A DNA stretch of 64,000 nucleotides from Oscillospiraceae bacterium (GTDB taxonomy: Bacteria > Bacillota > Clostridia > Oscillospirales > Ruminococcaceae), in contig SFJO01000009.1 in NCBI GenBank assembly GCA_004555865.1, positions 1 through 64,000 of the forward strand, given 5' to 3'. The translations under genes were made by a program, and so were the position numbers. Under the pieces are notes generated by a model, which saw only the letters and a program-made list of their open reading frames with translations, made no database searches and was not told the origin of the DNA. Positions 1 through 7,433 of the stretch are shown one piece after another. The stretch's first letter is position 1; every line of letters begins with the position of its first letter.

Positions 1-81
1 CCCGCCGCCGGAAGGAGCGGCCGCACCCGGCGGCTGACCGGGCGGCGGGCTGACTGCTGAAAATATAGGAGGAAGATACCA
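1..81. other. left-edge sequence with GC-rich inverted repeat
   Basis: Bases 1-11 (CCCGCCGCCGG) are complementary, with one bulge, to bases 39-50, giving a GC-rich hairpin without a T tract. All three forward frames reach a stop before position 61, so this may be the tail of an upstream gene plus a terminator-like hairpin. The window does not allow a decision. An AGGAGG ribosome binding site at about 68-73 serves the gene starting at 82. Confidence 0.3.
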
Positions 82-945
82 ATGAAAAAGAAATTGACGG
101 CACTGTTGTGCACCCTGTGCATGGCAGTAACACTGTGCGCCACTGCCTTTGCCAAGGCAGCCACCCCCACCATGACCGCCACAGCCACCCTGAGCGAGGA
201 CAAGAAGCAGGTGACGTTGGAACTGAGCCTGAGCGGCATGGACGGCAACTACACCGGGATGGGCAGCGACTTGGTCTACGACCAGAGCCAGATCACCTAC
301 AACTCGGCCGAGAACGGCGATGTGTTTGATTCGCTGACCGTTAACAACGCCCGTACCCGCATGATTTGGGAGATGAAGAGCGGTTCTGTGAACAAGAACG
401 GCACCGCCGCCACCCTGGTGTTTGACGTGAAGGATGGTGTCACGGGCGAAATCAAGATCGGTGTGAGCAGCTACATCACGGCCTACATCGAGGGCAACTC
501 CGGTGACCCTGAGGACATCGATATGGCCGCAACCTCCGCTTCCGTGACCATTGCGGCACCTCAGCCCACTACCGCTCCCACTGCGGAGCCCACTACCGCT
601 CCCACTGCGGAGCCCACTGCCGCTCCCACCGCGGAGCCCACCGCTGCTCCCACTGCGGAGCCCACCGCCGCGCCTACTGCGGAGCCCACTACCGCTCCCA
701 CTGCGGAGCCTACCAGCAACCCCACCACCGCTCCCACGCAGAAGCCCTCTTCTGACAAGAGCGACAAGAACGACAAGAAGCCCGATTCTACCGCTGCTGC
801 TGCCACCGCAGTGCCCGCAGCCCAGACTCCCGCTTCCCCCAAGACCGGCGACACTGCGAACCTGGCCCTGTACGGTGTGCTGGGCGTGGCCTGCGTGGTT
901 GCCCTGGGTGTTGTGATCTACCGCCGCAAGAAGGCCAATCACTAA
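82..945 (+). CDS. secreted cell-wall-anchored protein, cohesin-like domain and PT-rich stalk
   Basis: This 287-residue protein should be exported and attached to the cell wall. Residues 1-25 form a signal peptide (MKKK start, hydrophobic core, AFA-KA cleavage area). Residues about 30-155 are a beta-rich domain with the feel of a cohesin-like or bacterial adhesion fold. Residues about 160-220 are a Pro/Thr/Ala/Glu repeat stalk. The C-terminus has the order of a sorting signal: SPKTGD, a hydrophobic helix, then the basic tail RRKK. The motif is SPKTG rather than LPXTG. The start is supported by AGGAGG 9 bases upstream. The next gene has the same architecture and a sortase follows 170 bases after that, so the three genes look like a substrate-and-enzyme set. 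The cohesin-like assignment is inference; the anchoring architecture is directly visible. Confidence 0.85.
   Translation: MKKKLTALLCTLCMAVTLCATAFAKAATPTMTATATLSEDKKQVTLELSLSGMDGNYTGMGSDLVYDQSQITYNSAENGDVFDSLTVNNARTRMIWEMKSGSVNKNGTAATLVFDVKDGVTGEIKIGVSSYITAYIEGNSGDPEDIDMAATSASVTIAAPQPTTAPTAEPTTAPTAEPTAAPTAEPTAAPTAEPTAAPTAEPTTAPTAEPTSNPTTAPTQKPSSDKSDKNDKKPDSTAAAATAVPAAQTPASPKTGDTANLALYGVLGVACVVALGVVIYRRKKANH
565..708 (+). repeat. 24-bp tandem repeat, six copies, coding for the PT-rich stalk
   Basis: Six consecutive 24-base units (consensus CCCACTACCGCTCCCACTGC then GGAG) code for PTTAPTAE-type octapeptides in the preceding gene. Copies differ mostly at third positions. Such stalks lift a domain away from the wall, and copy number can change by slippage or recombination. 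The repeats create long open frames on both strands that are not genes. Confidence 0.9.
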
Positions 946-969
946 TTCAGATCATAGGAGAAACACGAG

Positions 970-1845
970 ATGAAAAAGTTTTTGTCGCTGGTGCTGGCGC
1001 TGGGGCTGAGCATTTCGGTGTTGTCTGCTGCGGTGTTCGCGGAGGATGCCCCGGCTGAAGCACAGGCTGAGGGCAGCGTGCCCGCCTCCACCCTGGAGCC
1101 TGCTGAAATGACCGGCTGGCCGCTGCATCATGTGGATGTGCGCATTCCCGGCACGGTGGAAGTCCGCCGTGTGGACGAGAATGGAAACGTGCAGAGCACC
1201 GAGCAGGTCCAGGTGGGCGTGCATGCGGTTTCGATGAAGAAGAACGGCTGGGAGATGGGCCCCTTCTACCCCAAAGTCGGTCTGCCGGAGCAGCAGAAGG
1301 AGTTCGAGTGGCGCAACGATGAGCTGTGCCTCTCGGTGGACGATGACCTGAGCATCACCTGTAAAGTGTTCGGCACCCTGGCCGACGGCACGGTGTTTGA
1401 GCGGGAGTACACCCACACTTTTACGGCCGAGGAGAAGGAAGCAGCACGGCTGGCTTGCCCCGGCTGTGACACGATTCTGGCCGGCCTGGATTTCGACATT
1501 GCCATGAGCTTTGACGAGATCATTGTGCCGGAGCCGACCACCGAGCCGACTGCGGAGCCGACCACCGAGCCGACTACCGAGCCGACCACCGAGCCGACCA
1601 CCGAGCCGACCACCAAGCCGACCACCAAGCCGACCACCGAGCCGACTCCCGCTCCCACCAAGAAGCCTTCTTCGGACAAGAGCGATAAGAGCGAGAAGAA
1701 GGACGAGGCCGCCCCTGCCGCAACGGCAGTGCCGGTAAAGGCCTCGCCCAAAACGGCGGATACGGAGCCTCTGGCCCTGTATGGCGCCGCTGCGGTTCTT
1801 TGCGCCGCCGCTCTGGTCGTGGCTCGCCGCCGCGCCAACCACTAA
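970..1845 (+). CDS. secreted cell-wall-anchored protein with EPTT repeat stalk
   Basis: This 291-residue protein is organised like its upstream neighbour. It has a signal peptide (MKKFLSLVLALGLSISVLSA followed by an AxA-type site), an N-terminal domain of about residues 35-180 that I do not recognise, a stalk of four-residue EPTT repeats, a Lys-rich stretch, then SPKTAD, a hydrophobic helix and the basic end RRRANH. The sorting-like motif has Ala where Gly is expected (SPKTAD against SPKTGD in the neighbour). The domain contains a CPGC motif (residues about 163-166), which could bind a metal or form a disulfide. The gene begins 24 bases after the previous stop, with AGGAG upstream, and should share its transcript. 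A hairpin terminator follows. Confidence 0.82.
   Translation: MKKFLSLVLALGLSISVLSAAVFAEDAPAEAQAEGSVPASTLEPAEMTGWPLHHVDVRIPGTVEVRRVDENGNVQSTEQVQVGVHAVSMKKNGWEMGPFYPKVGLPEQQKEFEWRNDELCLSVDDDLSITCKVFGTLADGTVFEREYTHTFTAEEKEAARLACPGCDTILAGLDFDIAMSFDEIIVPEPTTEPTAEPTTEPTTEPTTEPTTEPTTKPTTKPTTEPTPAPTKKPSSDKSDKSEKKDEAAPAATAVPVKASPKTADTEPLALYGAAAVLCAAALVVARRRANH
1531..1650 (+). repeat. 12-bp tandem repeat, ten copies, coding EPTT/KPTT
   Basis: Ten tandem 12-base units based on GAGCCGACCACC code for EPTT, with two KPTT units and small variants. This is the stalk of the second surface protein. Unit length and sequence differ from the 24-bp repeat in the neighbouring gene, so the two stalks expanded independently. 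Confidence 0.9.
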
Positions 1846-1882
1846 ACCTTAAGAACCGGGCGCTTGCCCCGGCTTCGGCCCT

Positions 1883-1926
1883 GCGGCCCGTATAGCTTGC
1901 CTGCGGCAGCTGTGCGGGCCGCTTTT
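1883..1926 (+). terminator. rho-independent terminator after the surface protein genes
   Basis: GCGGCCCG (1883-1890) pairs with CGGGCCGC (1915-1922). The inner AGCTTGCC/GGCAGCT arms pair as well, and TTTTGTTG follows. It separates the two surface protein genes from the sortase, which has its own promoter. Confidence 0.75.
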
Positions 1927-1927
1927 G

Positions 1928-1956
1928 TTGCTCTGCCGGACGGGATATGCTATACT
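1928..1956 (+). promoter_or_regulatory. sigma-A-type promoter for the sortase gene
   Basis: TTGCTC (1928-1933) and TATACT (1951-1956) are separated by 17 bases. The sortase start lies about 60 bases downstream. Confidence 0.65.
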
Positions 1957-2018
1957 TTTTACAGAGATTTCGGTAAAAAAACGGCGGGCGCTGCCCGGCC
2001 GGGAAAAGGAACCATGCC

Positions 2019-2771
2019 ATGAAAAAATTACTTGTGCGTCTGTTTTGCCTGGTCTGCGCAGCGGGGCTTGTGTTTTCGCTGTGGAACATCTGGACCATCC
2101 TGAGTGAATACCGGGAGGGCGACCGGATGTATGAGAGCGCGGCCAGCCAGTATGTCAGCAGCCAGCCGGAGCAGCAAGCGGAGACGGACCTGAACAAGGT
2201 GCCCATTCAGGTGGATTTTGACCACCTGAAAGCCCAGAACCCGGACGTGGTGGGCTGGCTGTACTGCGAGGGAACCCCCATCAACTACCCGGTGATGCAG
2301 GGGCGCACCAACGATGATTATCTGTATACCATGCTGGACGGCAGCTACAACAAGGCGGGCAGCCTATTTCTGGATTGCGCCGCAGACCCGGGCTTTCAGG
2401 ACCCGGCCCCGGTGATTTACGGGCACAGCATGAAAAACGATTCCATGTTCGGCACCCTGCACGATTTTTCCAAGCAGGAATACTACGATGCTCATCCGGT
2501 GATGTGGCTGCTGACCCCGGAAAAGAACTGGCGGCTGGATCTGATTGCCGGGTACATTACCGTGGATACGGATGAGGTCTATCAGCAGCTGGGCAGTGTG
2601 GAAGCATTTCAAACCTACCTGAGCGGTGTGATGCGCAAGTCCTCGTTTGCGGCCGATACCACGGTGGAGGTAAACCAGGTGGAGCGGGCCGTGTTCCTTT
2701 CCACCTGCTCTTATGAGACGGAAAATTCTCGGTACATTTTGGTGGGGATTCCGGTGGAAGTGAACGGATAA
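2019..2771 (+). CDS. srtB: class B sortase
   Basis: This transpeptidase joins secreted proteins to the cell wall at the outer face of the membrane. The 250-residue protein has an N-terminal signal-anchor helix (residues about 4-28). The catalytic His lies in VIYGHSMKNDSMFGTL (about residues 134-149), the catalytic Cys in FLSTCSYE (near residue 229), and the Arg follows in ENSRYILVG. The spacing fits the SrtB family, where the TLSTC block becomes FLSTC here. It is transcribed from its own promoter just after two surface proteins ending in SPKTGD and SPKTAD tails. These are the obvious substrates, although classical SrtB enzymes prefer NPQTN-like motifs. Enzyme class is certain from the motifs; substrate pairing is inferred from neighbourhood. 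Confidence 0.93.
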   Translation: MKKLLVRLFCLVCAAGLVFSLWNIWTILSEYREGDRMYESAASQYVSSQPEQQAETDLNKVPIQVDFDHLKAQNPDVVGWLYCEGTPINYPVMQGRTNDDYLYTMLDGSYNKAGSLFLDCAADPGFQDPAPVIYGHSMKNDSMFGTLHDFSKQEYYDAHPVMWLLTPEKNWRLDLIAGYITVDTDEVYQQLGSVEAFQTYLSGVMRKSSFAADTTVEVNQVERAVFLSTCSYETENSRYILVGIPVEVNG

Positions 2772-2810
2772 GACGCGATTTAACGATTAAAATTGAATCA
2801 AAGACGCAGA

Positions 2811-2845
2811 AAGCGGAGGATGCACCGGCATCCTCCGCTTTTTTT
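2811..2845 (+). terminator. rho-independent terminator after the sortase gene
   Basis: A perfect 13-base stem (2811-2823 with 2828-2840), a four-base ACCG loop and a run of T form a textbook terminator 40 bases after the sortase stop. Confidence 0.93.
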
Positions 2846-3193
2846 GCGTCCGGCCCGGGAGCACAGAAGGCCGAAGCCCCGCGGGTAGCGCCGGCCGGCA
2901 GGAGAAAGAGCGGCACGGAAAACAACCGGAAACCGTGTGAATCGTTCTGTGCCGTTGTGAATTCATTTCGTCAATTTTTGGCAAGATGTGGCACGGATGT
3001 TTTGCACAAAAACATGGTATGGTGGTAACAGACGCAGAGCGGAACGGGCAAAAATGCCCTGCCGCCCACGCGCCGGGGCACGGACCAAAGGCCCCGGCAG
3101 CTCAACGTGCAGCAAATGGGGGCGGGAACATATCTGCTGTCACGGAACAAAAATACAAGGCAGACCTCTGCCAAAACAAAAGGAGAACAGCAA
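2846..3193 (+). other. intergenic leader before the AMP-binding gene
   Basis: No convincing gene is visible. TATGGT at 3018-3023 is a possible -10 element, but no good -35 sits 17 bases upstream. The leader contains GCCCCGG/CCGGGGC-type short inverted repeats (about 3076-3100). An open frame runs back to 3107, but the strong ribosome site AGGAG at 3181-3185 points to the start at 3194. Confidence 0.4.
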
Positions 3194-4954
3194 ATGGATC
3201 AGATGGTGAAGCGCCGCCTTGCCAGTGAGGAGCGGCCCTGGATGAAGTATTATCCGCCGCAGATGGTGGAGGGGATGGAGGTGCCCCACTGCACTCTGCG
3301 CGCCTATCTGGAGCAGAATATGCCCGGCCGGGCGGTTCCGGCGGTGCACTACTATGGCAACGACATTTCCTGGGACGAGCTTCTGAAAAAGGCCGATCAG
3401 GTAGCCAAGGCCCTGCACGCGCTGGGAATCGGCGAGGGGGACCGGATTCCGGTGTTCCTGCAGTCGGTGCCGGAGTTTCTGTATCTGCTGCTGGCCGCGG
3501 AACAGGTAGGTGCGGCGCTAGTCTGCCGGGACAACACCCTGCGGGAAAATGTGGAGGCGGTGGAGAAATCCGGCGCTTCGGTGATTTTTGCCCACGATTT
3601 CCTCACCATGCGGGAGATGAAGGCCTATCTGGCCTCCGGGCAGGTGAAGCACGTGGTGCTGGTGGACCCCTGCGCCTCCTGCGATTACGACACGCTGCGG
3701 CCCAACATCCGCACAACGCTGGACGAGCACTATACGGCGCGTAGCGCCGAAGGCCCGGCAGTTCTCGGCTGGAACGATTTTCTGGCGCTGGGGGACGCAG
3801 TGGAGCAGCTGCCCGCGGTGCCCCAGGATGAAAACCGGCCGCTGTTCTGTGCCTACACCAGCGGCTCCACCGGGCCGTCCAAGCAGGTGGTGCATTCGGC
3901 CTATTCCATGATCGGTGTGGTGTACCAGATGAACTTCTACGGCGCGTCGGATCAGTTCCGTCCCACCTGGCTGATCACGGTGCTGCCGCCCTGTCTGGTG
4001 GCCGTGGTGGTGTCCATGATGCTTCTGCCGCTTACTTCCAATAAGCTGCTGATTCTGGACCCCTTCTGCCGGCCGGAGGATGTGGACCTGGAGTTGATGC
4101 ACTACCGGCCCAACTGCTGGCCGCTCATTCCCATGTTTGTGGATGTGCTGGTGCACAGCGCCCGCATTCCGGAGGATTACGACTTGTCGCATCTGCTGGT
4201 GGCGGGCGCGGGCGCCGAGGCAATGAACAACACCCAGATGCAAACGGCCCAACAGTTCCTGCAAAAGCACGGCTGCAAGGCCACCCTCACCACCGGCTAT
4301 GGGTGCAGCGAGGCGGGCTCCAACATCACCATGCCCATGTCTCCCTATCCCATCCGGAACGGCAACGTGGGCATTCCCATGCCGCTGACGGTGCTGGGCG
4401 TGTTCAAGCCGGGCACGCAGGAGGAGCTGGATTATGGGTTTGTGGGCGAGCTGTGCCGCACCGGCCCCGGCAATATGCTGGGCTACGACAGCCCGGAGGC
4501 CACGGCAGAGGTGCTTCAGCGCCATGCAGACGGGCAGGTGTGGCTGCATCTGGGCGATTTGGGCTACATCACCGAGGACGGCGTGGTATATACCCTGACC
4601 CGCGGCCACAGCCCCCGCTTCGGAGGCGGCGAGCTGGCCCTGCTGCCCATGGAAAATCTGGTGGCGGACGCAAACGTGAAGGGGATTCTGGATGAGTTCT
4701 TTGTGATCATTCCGGACAAAGAGCACCCCGGGTGCTTTGTGCCGTATCTGTATGTGGTGCTGGAGCATGGCTTCAGCGTGGCAGATGTGGAGCCCGCCAT
4801 TCGCGCGGTGCTGGATGATTTCATGCAGCCGGAAGAGATCTTTGCGCTGCCGGAGCGGCCGTTCTTCCACTTCAAGACCAACCGCATCGGGCTGGCTTCT
4901 CAGCTGCTTGAAAAGCAGGCGAGTGCCGGGCGCAAGCGGGCCGTGAACGAATAA
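3194..4954 (+). CDS. AMP-binding (acyl-CoA synthetase-like) enzyme
   Basis: This 586-residue member of the adenylate-forming superfamily would activate a carboxylic acid with ATP. The nucleotide-binding loop YTSGSTGPSKQ is at about residues 221-231 and a GYGCSEAG motif is near 370, followed by LGDLGYITEDG. The hinge motif, normally GRxD, reads TRGHSPRFGGGE here. The usual C-terminal catalytic Lys region reads FHFKTNRIG, so the second-step site is atypical. ATG 3194 is preferred over the upstream frame because AGGAG lies 8 bases before it. The gene stands alone between terminators, so its context does not reveal the substrate. A fatty or aromatic acid is possible. I am sure of the superfamily, not of the substrate. 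Confidence 0.8.
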   Translation: MDQMVKRRLASEERPWMKYYPPQMVEGMEVPHCTLRAYLEQNMPGRAVPAVHYYGNDISWDELLKKADQVAKALHALGIGEGDRIPVFLQSVPEFLYLLLAAEQVGAALVCRDNTLRENVEAVEKSGASVIFAHDFLTMREMKAYLASGQVKHVVLVDPCASCDYDTLRPNIRTTLDEHYTARSAEGPAVLGWNDFLALGDAVEQLPAVPQDENRPLFCAYTSGSTGPSKQVVHSAYSMIGVVYQMNFYGASDQFRPTWLITVLPPCLVAVVVSMMLLPLTSNKLLILDPFCRPEDVDLELMHYRPNCWPLIPMFVDVLVHSARIPEDYDLSHLLVAGAGAEAMNNTQMQTAQQFLQKHGCKATLTTGYGCSEAGSNITMPMSPYPIRNGNVGIPMPLTVLGVFKPGTQEELDYGFVGELCRTGPGNMLGYDSPEATAEVLQRHADGQVWLHLGDLGYITEDGVVYTLTRGHSPRFGGGELALLPMENLVADANVKGILDEFFVIIPDKEHPGCFVPYLYVVLEHGFSVADVEPAIRAVLDDFMQPEEIFALPERPFFHFKTNRIGLASQLLEKQASAGRKRAVNE

Positions 4955-5041
4955 GCAACGCGCAAAAAAGACCGCCCGGAAAAGACCGGGCGGCCGCAAG
5001 ACCATAAAATCAAAGGAAGGGAACGCTCTGTGCGTTCCGGG

Positions 5042-5075
5042 GCGGCGTGGCGAAGGTCACGCCGCTTTCGTTTTT
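5042..5075 (+). terminator. rho-independent terminator after the AMP-binding gene
   Basis: GCGGCGTG (5042-5049) pairs with CACGCCGC (5058-5065), followed by TTTCGTTTTT. A second GC-rich hairpin (GACCGCCCGG/CCGGGCGGCC) around 4970-4996 lacks a T run. Confidence 0.8.
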
Positions 5076-5186
5076 ACGATCCCGTTTCCGGCGGGTTCTG
5101 CATCGCCGGCCGTGCGGATGGTCGCCGCCCGTTCCGGCAGTAGCCTGACCCCGGCGGGGCATGAGAGTGGTTGGGCGAAATGCGGC

Positions 5187-6173
5187 TTACTGTTTGGCGG
5201 CGTTCTGCCAGAAAACGACCGGCTCGGTGTTCATGGGGAAACACACCAGGGCGTTTCCGTCCAGGTTTTCCCGGTGCATATCCACTGCGGAGATCTGATG
5301 CTGATCGTAGGTGGTGTAATAGTAAATGCCCTTGTCGGCGTTGCAGCAGCTGGTGTAAATGGTGTATTCGTATTTGCCCGGCGCAACCTCACAGCAGCCC
5401 TTTTGCTGCTCGACAGAGCCGAGAATGTGGAACAGCTGGCTGACGCTGCCGGTTTCATCCTCCTCCGAATGGGCGTTGTTCCGCACAAATGCGGCCCGCA
5501 CAAAGCGGGACTGGGAGGACAGATCGCCCGGAAGGCCAAGCCCGCCCATGCCGCGGCTGTAGGCGGACAGGGGCAGCCCCGGCGCAAACTGATTTTCGGG
5601 TTGGCGAGGGCTGAGGTTCCTATAATTGTTCAGATTGAACATCTGAAGCGGGAAGGGCGGGTTGTTGGTGAGTACCCCGGCGGGGTTGTCGTACACATGC
5701 AGGCCGTCGGCGGTGGATTCCAGCGTGATGCAGTCGGTGCGGTCCGCGATCATCCAGTGCAGCGCGGCCAGAGGGTACTGGGGGCTGAAGGGCAGGTTTA
5801 AGAGGTTGGCCCCGGCCAGAAGCTCCCGGGCTTCGGCCAGGCTGGCGCAGCGGCCCAGCAGCCAGGGAATCAGCTCAAACTGCGCAATGTTCTCCTTTCC
5901 GTCGGCCGCGGGATGATAGACCGCGTTGCCCACAAAGTTCAGCCCAGCCACGCACAGCCCGGCTTCGTTGATGGCATCGTAGTACAGAGGATAGCCCTCT
6001 GCCACGTGGGCCATGCCCAGAATGGCGTAGTGGCGGTTCAGCTCTCCGGCCTGACGAAAGCGGAAGGGGTAATTGCGCGGTGTGACCACGAGCTGTTCCC
6101 CGTAGGAAAACTCATAGTCCAGATTGCGGCCAAAGTAAAAATCTTTGGTTTGGTAGGTGGCAGCGGTACACAT
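5187..6173 (-). CDS. choloylglycine hydrolase (bile salt hydrolase)
   Basis: This Ntn-hydrolase is predicted to cleave the amide bond of glycine- or taurine-conjugated bile salts in the cytoplasm. The frame opens at 6188, but ATG 6173 gives MCTAATYQ, placing the nucleophile Cys at position 2. GAGG lies 8 bases upstream of it. Over 328 residues the family residues are present: Cys2, Arg16 and Asp19 in FGRNLDYE, Asn79 in GLNF, Asn171 in LTNNPPF, and Arg223. The stretch GLGLPGDLSSQSRFVRAAF is typical of true bile salt hydrolases. Penicillin V acylases belong to the same family and cannot be fully excluded. It lies alone, downstream of the HD/deformylase pair. The gene implies life in an animal gut. 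Confidence 0.9.
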   Translation of the reverse strand: MCTAATYQTKDFYFGRNLDYEFSYGEQLVVTPRNYPFRFRQAGELNRHYAILGMAHVAEGYPLYYDAINEAGLCVAGLNFVGNAVYHPAADGKENIAQFELIPWLLGRCASLAEARELLAGANLLNLPFSPQYPLAALHWMIADRTDCITLESTADGLHVYDNPAGVLTNNPPFPLQMFNLNNYRNLSPRQPENQFAPGLPLSAYSRGMGGLGLPGDLSSQSRFVRAAFVRNNAHSEEDETGSVSQLFHILGSVEQQKGCCEVAPGKYEYTIYTSCCNADKGIYYYTTYDQHQISAVDMHRENLDGNALVCFPMNTEPVVFWQNAAKQ

Positions 6174-6245
6174 AATAAAACCTCGCATTCAGGGCAGGCA
6201 AAGCTGCCGTTAAAAAATAATCATTGTGCGAATGAACGATGCTGC

Positions 6246-6785
6246 TTATTGCAGCCGGAACTGCTCATACAGCGCCAGATAGTGCTGCTCCACCTGCGCG
6301 AAGGGGCGCACCTCGTAGGAAAACGCTGTGCTCATGGCCGGGGCAGGCCGGGCAGGCGGGTCGCGCAGCAGCGTAGTCAGATCGTACCAGAGCATATCAT
6401 CGTCGATTTGCTTTACCTGGGCGGCTTCTTCGGCGGTAAGTTCGGAGCCGAGATACGTTTGGTAGATGACCGCCAACAGCCGATTTTCCAATTGCTGATA
6501 CGCGGGCAGGCTTTTCTTAAAGGGGCGCGGCACGTCCGACAGATACGCCTCGCTGGCGTCGTGCAGCAGGCAGGCGAGCACCACCCGGCGGCTCATGCCG
6601 CGGGCCTGCGCCTCCAGGGCGCAGTGGATGCAGTGCTGCCCCACCGAGAAAAAGGTCTGCACATGCCCGTTGCCGCGGCATAAAAGCGAGAGGGCATGGG
6701 CGATGTCCCGGATCTCCAGCCCCTCCGGCGTGGGAGCCAGCGGGTCAAAATGAATTCCGGTGTAGGTTGTGATGCAATCGGGCAT
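6246..6785 (-). CDS. HD-domain phosphohydrolase
   Basis: This 179-residue HD-superfamily protein resembles YfbR-type nucleotidases or putative phosphohydrolases. A metal-binding His appears in SVGQHCIHCA. The HD pair is in CLLHDASEAYLSDVPRP (about residues 69-85), a signature shared with 5'-deoxynucleotidases. The frame extends further upstream, but ATG 6785 follows GGGAGG and lies just after the deformylase stop at 6800, so translation is probably coupled. Substrate is unknown; dNMP turnover is the natural guess from family resemblance. Confidence 0.8.
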   Translation of the reverse strand: MPDCITTYTGIHFDPLAPTPEGLEIRDIAHALSLLCRGNGHVQTFFSVGQHCIHCALEAQARGMSRRVVLACLLHDASEAYLSDVPRPFKKSLPAYQQLENRLLAVIYQTYLGSELTAEEAAQVKQIDDDMLWYDLTTLLRDPPARPAPAMSTAFSYEVRPFAQVEQHYLALYEQFRLQ

Positions 6786-6799
6786 GGTGCCGCCTCCCT

Positions 6800-7210
6800 T
6801 TAGATGATGATGCCGGCGCAGTGGTCGATCTCGTGCTGGATGATCTGTGCCGTCCAACCGGTGAAGGTTTTGATGTGGGGCTTCATGGCCCGATCCTGCC
6901 ACTGCACTTTGATCTGCCGGAACCGGCGGGCCGGGCGCTGCCCGGTGAGGGACAGGCAGCCCTCCTGTGCCGGGTAGGGGCCCTTGCCGCTGAGAATGAC
7001 CGGGTTGAACATTTCGCGCAGCGTTCCGTCGTCATCGAACACGATGATGGATTTGGGTTCGCCGATCATATTGGCGGCCATTCCAACGCAGTCGTCTTTG
7101 TGGGCTTTCAGCGTGTCGAGCAGGTCGTCGGCGATGGAAGCGTCGGCCGCGCAGGCGGGCTCGGCTTTGCGCGCCAAGAACAGAACGTCGGTTACAATGG
7201 GGCGGATCAT
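6800..7210 (-). CDS. def: peptide deformylase, Gln-to-Met variant
   Basis: The family removes the formyl group from the N-terminal Met of new proteins. This compact 136-residue form has the three family motifs: GMAANMIG (43-50), EGCLS (83-87) and QHEIDH (125-130). Metal ligands Cys85, His126 and His130 and the catalytic Glu127 are all present. Motif 1 is normally GxGxAAxQ. Here the Gln position is Met48, so the residue that stabilises the transition state is missing. This may be a subfamily with altered activity or substrate, working beside a housekeeping deformylase elsewhere. It is the first gene of an operon with the HD hydrolase. Its ATG follows AAGGAG, and a consensus promoter lies 40 bases upstream. 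Confidence 0.85.
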   Translation of the reverse strand: MIRPIVTDVLFLARKAEPACAADASIADDLLDTLKAHKDDCVGMAANMIGEPKSIIVFDDDGTLREMFNPVILSGKGPYPAQEGCLSLTGQRPARRFRQIKVQWQDRAMKPHIKTFTGWTAQIIQHEIDHCAGIII

Positions 7211-7248
7211 ATAGGAAACTCCTTCTTTCAGTATGGCTTCTACGGTCG

Positions 7249-7277
7249 ATTTTAGACGGCCCGGCGGCAGATGTCAA
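7249..7277 (-). promoter_or_regulatory. consensus promoter for def and the HD hydrolase gene
   Basis: On the minus strand TTGACA (7277-7272) and TAAAAT (7254-7249) are separated by 17 bases. Confidence 0.8.
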
Positions 7278-7362
7278 GAAACAGGGTGTGAACAAAGCGA
7301 GAAGGTTTTTGGGGCCGGCTTAAAGAAGGGCGGCTTTTTCAAACCGGGCAGAGAAATCCGCA

Positions 7363-7396
7363 TAAAAACAATGGCAGGCATATTCGTGCCTGCCAT
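7363..7396 (-). terminator. rho-independent terminator after the NYN-LOTUS gene
   Basis: ATGGCAGGCA (7371-7380) pairs perfectly with TGCCTGCCAT (7387-7396). Read on the minus strand, TTGTTTTTATG follows the hairpin. It lies 38 bases after the stop at 7434. Confidence 0.88.
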
Positions 7397-7433
7397 TGCC
7401 TTATCGCTCCACAAATCAAGAGGCCGCCGCTCT

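Noticed and set aside
561..1842. Long open frames opposite the surface protein genes
   Set aside because: They arise from the tandem repeats and GC-rich codon use; no ribosome sites, and low-complexity products.
3518..5005. 495-codon frame opposite the AMP-binding gene
   Set aside because: His/Gln/Gly-rich shadow of a clear adenylating enzyme on the other strand; no start signal.
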